Origin: Datisca glomerata
Taxonomy: Eukaryota > Streptophyta > Magnoliopsida > Cucurbitales > Datiscaceae
DNA: 64,000 bases
Direction of reading: 5' to 3'
Assembly: GCA_003255025.1 (NCBI GenBank)
Contig: QANY01000230.1
Location: 607,787-671,786 of the forward strand
Positions 56,199 through 64,000 of this stretch are shown here, piece by piece (the stretch's first letter is position 1; each line of letters begins with the position of its first letter). A program made the position numbers and the translations under genes. The notes under the pieces are model-generated. The model ran no database searches, had not been told where the DNA came from, and saw only the letters and a program-made list of their open reading frames with translations.

Positions 56199-59028
56199 AT
56201 GGGGCTAGAGATGGAGTCAGACTTCGATTTCGATAACAAGTGCTCAGTAGATTTGAGTCCTAATACTGTTCTTCCATCTCTTAGACAGTGTTCCAGCATT
56301 GAAAAGAGAGGAAAGCCCATACGTAGAGACAATCAATTGAATTTGAAAGATGAATTCACAGAGAATAGCTTTGGTAGATATCGTAGCTCTTCTTGTAAAA
56401 ACATCCCATCTAGACTAAGTCGTCTGGAAGGTAATGTAGAGTTGAAGCGAGGTTCCATATACCAAAGTTCAAGAGAGATTAGTAAAATAAAGGAAAGGGG
56501 CAATTCTGGTGAAAGAAAGAAAATAGAAATGCCGTGTGGCAGTCACAGTGCTTTGTCTTTCAGAATTGTTGACTCACTGTGTAGTTCAGATGAGGAAAGT
56601 CCTCGAAAAGGATCTCCAGGTCCAGGGGTGTCTTTCGAAACAAAATTTAAGTCGTCCTCTGTAAAAAAGAATCATTTTGAACCATGTTCATCAGATGGCT
56701 TCATTGATGTTAGTTTGAATTCAGATATCAGGGAAAAAGTCTCTGCTCAAAATGTACGGAGAGATTCAATGGATAGTTTTAAATGTCACGCAGTTATTGG
56801 TCCCATTAACAATGGTAATGAGATTCTCGATAGAGATTTGATTCACAAATTGCATAAGTCGTTCTCTGCTAAGGTCGGGGTGCCCCATTCGCCTTCTTCA
56901 TTGGAAAGTGATCACTCCTCCAAAGGCAACTCAAAAACCCGATTCAGCCCCATCAGAAAAATGTTTGATCCGTTTATGAAATCTAAGTCTCTTCGGAGTC
57001 CATTAGGTTACATGGCAGGGCCTGTCGACGAGAAAGACACAAGTAGAAACAGGACATATAGAAAATCTTTGCTTCCCGACTTCTCTAAAGCAGCACAAAG
57101 TCCAGAATTTGGTTCTCCTCAGTTTGTGAAGATTGATAATCATCATTCTGTTGTTTCATCTTCGCCAATTCACCTACACGCCTCTCTCAAGATGCAAAAT
57201 AGACACGGGATGCCATTTTTTGAATTCTCACTGAATTCCCCAGAAGATGTCTTTGTGGCAAAAACATGGAAAACAGACAATGCGTTTAGCTGGGTGTATA
57301 CGTTCCATTCCCTAGATGGCAGAAAGAAAAGCAATTCTGTAATGGTGGGACAAATGCATGTCTCCTGTTATTTATCCTCTGATCTGAGAGATGGCGTTTT
57401 TTATAACTCTATGGTGACAGAGTTCGTGTCGTATGATACTTCACGCGCAAGAAAGAGTACTGCAGCTAAAGAAAACTGCAACTCCACTGCTGATGCAGTT
57501 AAACCTTCCAAAATTTTAAATCCAGGCTCGGGTGGGGAAGCTGTCAAGTTGGAGAATGGGGCCGAACCAATCCCTAAAATTCAACAAAGACACACTTTGG
57601 ACAATGGTGATTGTGATTCTTCAAACGTTTATCCATTGGCAACGAAAGATTTACTTCCAAACCTTGAAACTGCAGCTATTGTTATGCAAATACCTTTTGA
57701 CAAAAGAGAGAGCTTAAAATACAAAAAAGAGGACAAGAAAAGCGATAAAATGAACAGATGCCTATTGAATCTCTCTAGGGTTGAGCAAAAGAAGGATAAA
57801 TTTCCTGAGAGTAGAAGTTCAGAAAAGGTGAAGGTGGTAATTCCAACTGGAAACCATGGTTTGCCGACTGTTGAAAGCCAGGGGCCTTCTCCATTACTAG
57901 AACGATGGAGGTTGGGAGGCGGCTGTGACTGTGGTGGCTGGGACATGGCTTGTCCTCTTGTTATTATGGGCAATCCCTATTTCCAAAGTACAGAAGACCG
58001 CCGGAAAATGGAGAATCAATGGCCTTCAGAGCTTTTTATCCAGGTAAGCTTTTTGTTGGTGTCAGATGATATGATCTGTGATATTGTATTCGTAACTACA
58101 ATTTAACAGGTCAATAACAGAAACTTTAGGAACTAATGTGAAATGATATGAAATTAGGAGCTCTTTGCTAAGTTGTGGTGCCTTGCCAATTAGACTTAAT
58201 GCCAAGTCAGTAGTGACTTTGACAGCGTAAAACTAGACAGCTAGAGATTTTTTGTTTCGAAACTAAGAGCTTGAGATTGAATACCTTATGTTTATAGAGA
58301 AAAGTTGTAGGCTTTGCAAACTGGTCAAAAAGTCATGGTCGAGCCCGAGACTCACTTGATGGCCTCTGCGGTTGAGAGATTAGGTCCGGGCCCACGTAAT
58401 TTTGGGCCTCTACACACCCTATGAATATTTTAAACTAATATTCCAGTTTCTATGAGTTAATTTCCTTTAAGAATGATTGTAATTGTCACAATCGCTCTTT
58501 TACTATGTGATTGTGGGACGGTGAACCTGTACTAAGGAACAGACGGGTAATTGTATGCACGAATCTGCTTTTGCGTTTGTTTTTCTTGTGAAGATCCTGA
58601 ATTTACATGGATTTATCACACACTTGACTATCTCAATTCAGCATAGTGTTCATATGATTAGCATCTCACTAACCATAGTTGTTTTAATATGAATGTAGGG
58701 AGAAAAAGAGAGTACACTGGCATTGACCATGTCAGTTGTTGAAGATGGACATTACAATGTAGATTTTCACGCACGGTTATCTGCGTTACAAGCATTCTCC
58801 ATATGTGTAGCACTTCTACACGGTACAGAAGCCTGTGCTGCAGCCTGTCAAGAGAAGCACAAACAGTTGTCCCAATGTAGTTCCCTGAAAATGCTTATAG
58901 AAGAAGAAGCAATGTTCTTAATTGATGCAGTCATGGCAGAAGAAAAGAGGAAAGCCGTGAAGATTGTAAAAGAGAACGCCCCGTCTTACGTGGTAAACCC
59001 ACCGTTTTCTCCAATCGCTCGAGTATAA
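56199..59028 (+). CDS. DUF3527 domain protein
   Basis: Two coding exons, 56199-58043 and 58699-59028, joined at a phase-0 GT-AG intron, give 724 residues. The start ATG at 56199 (MGLEMESDFDFDNK) follows a strong acceptor at 56182 and was preferred to an in-frame upstream ATG at 56130 that would lie in the leader intron. The N-terminal half is serine-rich, charged and probably disordered, with a KTRFSPIRKMFDPFMKSKSL block. From about residue 322 the protein matches the plant family DUF3527: SSPIHLHASLKMQNRHGMPF, DNAFSWVYTFHSLDGRKKSN, the GGGCDCGGWDMACPLVI block and the exon-2 part (YNVDFHARLSALQAFSICVA). No signal peptide or membrane segment is visible. The family's function is unknown, and this copy looks intact. 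Confidence 0.92.
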
Positions 59029-60600
59029 TTACGTCATTTAGAACGTCGGTTATGGCATCTGCTGGCGATTCCAGAGAGTAAGGTGATTAATTACTCAATG
59101 GGGGGAAAAAGCAGCCTGCTTGATAATGCTGAAATGAAGGAAATTTCACTGATTATTCCTCCTGACTTTTCGCTACTATTTCGGGGCAGGCGTTGAGATT
59201 GCTAAGCACGGCTGCAACAGCATGCTTGTTGCTGAAATGGTTAGAAAGCATTCCGGACATTAGACGATGCTGGTCGGGACGATGCTGGTTGGGACGCTCG
59301 AACTATGTTGCTGTAGATGTGCCGGAATGTTTTTGTATTTTGTTCTTTCATTCAATTCAATAGCCAACGTTTGAAAGAACAATAGATTGATTGTCCATAC
59401 TGTAGGTTGATAGGGAGGGAGAGGAAGTATCCAAGTGGTGAAATGAAGGAAAGTAGATTATTGGAGATGGGTACAAAAGCTCTCCAAAAGTCATTGAAAT
59501 TTTGTTTGGAAACCAAAAGGTTAAATTGTATTCTGTATCTTAAAATAATAAAAAGTTTATTTTATATTTCAGAAATTTTCCGTGAATTTCCAAAACAATA
59601 CAGTAAAAGAGGAAGATTTATTTGACCAACCGTAGATAAGACTCTGAAAATTCAAGGGAAAAAGAGAGACTAACTGATTGTATATATTGACGGAATTAAG
59701 TCATGAAGGACTAATTTTACCTATTTTAAAGTTCATGGAATAAATTTGTAGAAATTATGACAATTTTTGCTCCTCGTAAAATTAACATATACATTTTGAT
59801 GCGTTGATTCTTTAATTTGTTATCTCTACAGTTATTAAGGGAGCCTTAAATTAGTGAGAATATTAATATTGTAATTGATGTAAGTCTCTAGTGTTATTCA
59901 GAAATTTTTTTGAGGTATTCTATTATTTTTCTTAAATTTTCTCTTCACAACAAATGATTTTTTTCGTTAAACCTGGTGTTTTTAATTTTCTATTGATTTC
60001 GTTATTATCTCTATTTAAATATTTAAATAATTTCCAACATTTTTTCTGGAATATCTATAATTTCCTTAAATACAAGTGACATTTGGATTGCATTTTTGGT
60101 ATACTTATATATGATTATACATTAATGGTTGTGAGTGTTGTTTTACTCATGCTTAAATGAATGATTGCATTTTTTTATCAATGGACTTAGAGAATGGTAA
60201 TCCGTAAAAATATTCCCTGAATAAAGATTTTCAAAAATCTATATTAATGGACTTAGTGAATGGTAATTTATAAAAATATACGTCTAGATAAAGATTTTCA
60301 AAAATTTATATTCAACTTCTTCCATGGCTTTTGCTTAATCACTGAGCCCGTGGACTACTATTATAGTGGAGTGCAATGTAATTATAAATTTCGAGTGACT
60401 TGAAAAAATTTATGATCAACAAATTAAAAGGTAAGAGTTTACACACCAACACTATTGAATTACTGGCTTCGAAGGTTGTGTGACAATTGGCATGCATCAT
60501 AAACCTTTTGCCCCACATCGAAAATTTACACACTAATTACTCTTTGTTTTATTTTACTCCTTAAATTATGTGAGGTAAATAACTTTAATCCTAAAATTAC
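59029..60600. other. Downstream of the DUF3527 gene, no further gene
   Basis: The first 300-400 bp should be the 3' untranslated region. It contains a short tandem duplication of GACGATGCTGGT-GGGAC at about 59265-59297. Farther on, a 66-bp unit is duplicated in tandem at about 60177-60308 (blocks ATGGACTTAG, GAATGGTAAT, ATAAAGATTTTCAAAAAT). No coding sequence was supported. Confidence 0.6.
60177..60308. repeat. 66-bp tandem duplication
   Basis: Two adjacent copies of an AT-rich unit of about 66 bp, differing at about ten positions. No function suggested. Confidence 0.8.
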
Positions 60601-60608
60601 CAGAAATA

Positions 60609-61040
60609 AAAGCCTCAAAGAAGTCATCGTCTTCAGCTAACCAAACAAAATTTTTCACCCGAGTTCTGCTCATTTATTGATGCCTGCTTACAAAAGGATA
60701 GTATCAACATCCATAAAATCTTCATCTTGGATTGACATCGGTTAAATATCCGCTAACTCGACCTCTAACACTACACCCGAGTTCTACTCACAGAAGATGA
60801 TGAAGGCATGATGGATATAAACAGGATCACCGAATAAGGCAAAACTTTTATTATAAATCAATGACTTTAACACAAGTAGAAGCATATGCCATAGTGTAAC
60901 CAACATTTCCTAAACACAGACCTGCTCTGCTGTAGGCCTTACATCTGGATTCTTTCGTAAGCAGACATCAATAAACGAGCAGAACTTGGCCGAAAAGTTG
61001 TGTTTGGTTAGTTGAAGACGATGACTTCTTTGAGGCTTTT
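60609..61040. pseudogene. Inverted duplication of a MAPKK-like kinase fragment
   Basis: Left arm 60609-60703 (plus) and right arm 60948-61040 (minus) are inverted copies about 95 bp long with about a dozen differences and a 245-bp spacer. In the right arm and inner flank, the minus strand encodes FSAKFCSFIDVCLRKNPDVR followed by PTAEQV; the left arm encodes FCSFIDACLQKD on the plus strand. This is kinase subdomain XI with its invariant arginine, most like plant MAP kinase kinases. Only about 25 residues are present, so it is a captured fragment, not a kinase gene. An RNA across it could fold into a long hairpin. Confidence 0.75.
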
Positions 61041-61389
61041 GGTAGTTAATTAAAAACTAAGAGAAAAATCGAAGAGACCACAAGGATATTCATTTTGGTA
61101 ATTTCTAGTAATTGATTAAACTCACCTAAAGACTCGAAGAAAAAACTCCAGACGTAAGAGAAAATTTCATTTAACTATTCAGCATTGGAAGCTAAGAGAA
61201 AAAAACATGTTCAAGATCTAAAGAGAGAAAAATCGAAGAAACCTAATGAAGTGAAAGAAAAAACTAACTCTTACACCTCTTAGCTCGAAATTATGAACTT
61301 TAAAACCCCTAGCTTGTTTACCCGAAGCTCGAACACACCCGAACCTCGAATTAGCTAGAAATCTAACCTTCAAAGCCTATAGCTCGAAC

Positions 61390-61946
61390 ACCCTGTACAG
61401 GCAAAATTTCACATGATACGTGACAAGATCTAGACCGAAGATTCAGTTGAAGAGAAAATAGAGCGAGAATCGTAAGATTAATCAGGTGGTTATGAAGAAC
61501 AGACCAATCAGATGAAAGCACATGGATTGTCGATGTGGTGATCCAAAGAGAATCTAATCAAGATCATTAGATTTATCAAACGGTCAAGATTTACTTAAAT
61601 TGTTAATGTTGATAAACTGCATCTCAGAAGAATATTCTGTTGATCCTATTTTTAGATAGAATTAGATAAACTATATTAGATTATATGAAGGCTTATAAAT
61701 ATATGCAAGATGTAACTCCAAACAGAAGAGAATAACTCTCAACACCCATTAACCTTATAAACCATTTCTCTATAATGAAATACTATTAAAATCTCCCTGT
61801 GATTTTTCTTCCCTTTAAAGAGTTTTCACGTAAATCATGACGTATTTATTCTCTCATTCCCTCTCTAAATTATTCTCTATATTCTTCATATTTTGATGTA
61901 AAAATTTATGACCGATTATCAAAGACGGTGAATTTTTTCCCTTACA
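61390..61946 (+). repeat. LTR of a second Tat-like Gypsy element
   Basis: The segment ends TTTTTTCCCTTACA at 61946, directly followed by TTTGGAGCTTTCATTGAGAG, which parallels the LTR end and leader of the 42.9-kb element. A TATA-like TTATAAATATATGC lies at about 61696-61709, and CT-rich U5-like DNA follows. The left boundary (about 61390) is a guess. Confidence 0.6.
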
Positions 61947-62175
61947 TTTGGAGCTTTCATTGAGAGCTGAGAGAAAAACTCAAGAAATCCCTTCCCAAAA
62001 TGCTCAAAAATAAATCAAACGCTCCCTCAACAAAGAAAACGGAAGTGGAAACGGAAGCTGAATCGGAAGTAGGAACGGAGAAGACAACGATACGAAAACT
62101 CAAAACAAAAGCATAAACGAAAATGACTACAGAACCAAAAATGGAAGCGAAGAGCGGTAAACTCATTCATATTCG
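61947..62175 (+). mobile_element. Leader and gag-start fragment of the second Tat-like element
   Basis: Leader sequence homologous to 42856-42920 (shared TTTCATTGA, AGC-GAGAGAAAA and CTCAAGAAA-like blocks) is followed by a short lysine- and glutamate-coding segment from about 62000 (ATGCTCAAAAATAAATC; KKTEVETEAESEVG). Coding similarity stops by about 62175. No pol is present before the CT-rich block. Confidence 0.5.
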
Positions 62176-62507
62176 TTTAAAATATTTTTTTTGTACAATT
62201 ATTATTTAAAAAAATATTATTAACTCTATTCGAAGCGAGCATAAGAACTCAGATCTACAACGGTCAATGTTTTTTCAGGCCCCAAAACCACCATAAAGAC
62301 GTTCAGATCATGATTTCGTCTGCTAAAAGCCATTCACGGCCAAAAAAGACCGTCACACGCACCATCGACGGCGGCGGTCATCGTCCTTACCCGTTTCCAG
62401 TTACCGGGTTGACCTACCCAGACCATTCAGGCTTTGGGGCAACACTCTACAAGGACGGGCCAACCCGTGGATCAGCCTAGAGAAGCCATGACAAGCCCAT
62501 ATATATA

Positions 62508-63474
62508 TGTCTCTCCGCCTCTCTCCATTTTTCACTCTCTGGCTTTTGTACTCTCTCTCCCCCTCATCTCTCCCTCTCTCACTCTTCTCTCCCTTTCTCT
62601 CTCACTATCTCTCTCTCTCATTCTCTCTCTCTCTCTCCTCCCACACACTCTCTCTCTCACTTTCTCTCTCGCTCTCTCGCTTACTTTCTAGCTCTCACTC
62701 TCTCTCATTCTATCTCTCTCTCTTTCTCTCTCCCTCTCCCTCTCGTTCTCTCTTTATCTCGTTCTCCCTCTTGCCCTCACTATCTCTTTATCTCTCTCTC
62801 TCTCTCTCTTATATATATATATCTCTTTTATCTCTCTCTCCCTTGATCTCAATCACTCTCTCTCGATCTCTCTTTCTCCATCTCTCTCCCTCTCTCTTGC
62901 TCTCTCTCTTTCTCTCTCTAGCTCTCACTATCACTCTTTATCTCACTCTCTGCCTCCCTCTGTCACACTCTCTCGTGTTCTCTCTCTAGCTCTAACTCTC
63001 TCTCTATCTCACACTCTCTCTGTCTCACTCTCTATTTCTCCCTCACTCCCTATCTCTTTCTCCCTTTCTTTCACTATTTTCTCCATCTCTCTCTCTCTTT
63101 CTATCATACTCTCTCTCTTCCCCTCTCTTTCACATTATCTCTCTCTCCCTCTCTCTTTCTACTACCTCTCTCTCCCTCCTGTCACTCTCCCTCTCTCTAT
63201 CTCTCACTCTCCCTCACTCTCTTCTCTTTATCTTTCTTCCTCTCTCACTCTCTCTCATTTCCTTCTCTCGCTCTCATTCTCTCTCTAGCTCTATCTCTCT
63301 ATCTTGCTATCTCTCTCTCTCCCTCACTCTCCTCTCTCTCTCTCCATCCCTCTCTCACTCACTCTCTCCCCCCTCTCTCTCTCTCTCTCATTTCTCTCTC
63401 TCCATCCCTCTCTCTCCCTCTCGCTCTCTCCCTCCCTCTCTCTCCCTCTCGCTCTCTCCCCCCCCCNNCCCCCC

Positions 63475-63512
<38 letters not shown>

Positions 63513-63872
63513 GTCTCTGTCCCTCTCTCCATTTCTCTCTCTCTCACTTTCGTACTCTCTCTCCCCCTCATCTCTCCCTCTCTCACTCTTCTCTCCCTTT
63601 CTCTCTCACTATCTCTCTCTCCTCTAACACTCTCCCTCTCACTTTCTCTATCAAACTCTCTCATTCTCTTTCTAGCTCTCATTCTCTCTCTCTCTCTCCC
63701 TCTCGTTCTCTCTTTATCTCATTCTCCCTCCTTCCCTCACTATCTCTCTATCTCTATCTCTATCTATCACTCTCTCTCTCCCTCGATCTCGATCTCTCTC
63801 TCTTTCTTGCTCTTTCTCTTTCTCTCTCATTCTCTCTCTAGCACTCACTATCACTCTCTATCTCGCTCGTTC
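62508..63872. repeat. CT-rich microsatellite block of about 1.36 kb
   Basis: Almost pure CT/TCTC sequence with CCC interruptions, TATATA tracts at about 62809-62822 and 63494-63512, and an internal duplication: about 62500-62620 recurs at about 63508-63620, both beginning TATATATATGTCTCT. Two undetermined bases at 63467-63468 sit in a C run. Frames on both strands (arginine/glutamate- or serine/leucine-rich) are artefacts of the repeat. Confidence 0.93.
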
Positions 63873-64000
63873 CCTGCCTTCATGGAGTGAGCTACTTTAA
63901 GTGTTTGGACGGGGACAGGCGACTTTGTTGCCAAATTCCATAGACAGCGCCAACTATTGTTACCACAAATTTATGTCGTAAGGTGGCGTGCTATCTTTCC
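63873..64000. other. Window edge, unassigned
   Basis: Non-repetitive sequence resumes. It contains GGACGGGGACAGGCGACTTT and CAGCGCCAACTATTGTTACC. Nothing was identified in the 128 bp available. Confidence 0.5.

Noticed and set aside
60960..61000. A functional protein kinase gene on the minus strand
   Set aside because: Only about 25 residues of subdomain XI are present. No ATP-binding, catalytic or activation-loop motifs occur nearby, and the fragment is inversely duplicated.
62434..63682. Long serine/leucine-rich and arginine/glutamate-rich frames
   Set aside because: Pure products of the CT dinucleotide repeat, which lacks stop codons in several frames.

Overview
The window looks like nuclear DNA from a flowering plant, probably a eudicot; the species cannot be named from it. 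Evidence: AT-rich sequence, spliced genes with GT-AG introns, plant-specific gene families (an AIPP3/BDT1-type BAH reader and a DUF3527 protein), and dense layers of plant LTR retrotransposons, a CACTA element, hAT-like ends, a probable Helitron and a tRNA-like SINE. Only two convincing host genes are present, both on the plus strand.

Layout. 1-1.9 kb: AT-rich, no gene. 1.9-8.4 kb: decayed minus-strand Ty1/Copia element with both LTRs (right one truncated) and remnants of gag, protease, integrase, RT and RNase H. 9.07-11.31 kb: 2.24-kb solo LTR with a perfect 5-bp target duplication. 11.3-14.6 kb: gene-free with two satellite-like arrays. 14.6-18.3 kb: GC-rich patch and a large inverted repeat. 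20.73-26.50 kb: eight-exon BAH/TFIIS-like gene. 27.8-30.3 kb: overlapping palindromes and a putative non-autonomous Helitron carrying a 27-bp minisatellite, a hAT-like terminus and a SINE. 30.3-35.2 kb: 5' end of a minus-strand LTR element, with primer-binding site and an LTR of the same family as the 9-kb solo LTR. 36.5-39.9 kb: CACTA-type element without transposase. 39.9-40.5 kb: promoter-like segment and a short orphan ORF. 42.8-51.3 kb: degenerate plus-strand Ty3/Gypsy element of the Tat group (two RNase H domains, 55-bp repeats, antisense ORF remnants). 54.9-59.3 kb: DUF3527 gene. 60.6-61.04 kb: inverted duplication of a MAPKK-like kinase fragment. 61.4-62.2 kb: LTR and leader of a second Tat-like element. 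62.5-63.87 kb: long CT-rich block.

Function. The first gene combines a methyl-histone-reading BAH module with a TFIIS-like middle and zinc-ribbon region, as in the Arabidopsis AIPP3/BDT1 repressor that links H3K27me3 to RNA polymerase II. The second encodes a protein of unknown function with an intact C-terminal DUF3527. The rest is transposon-derived or unassigned. All transposon proteins seen carry stops and frameshifts. No CRISPR array, operon or bacterial-type system is present. The most unusual items are the mutually exclusive hairpins at 27.8 kb, the kinase-fragment inverted repeat, the dyad array in the 2.2-kb LTR family, and a SINE whose empty site survives in a nearby paralogous copy.
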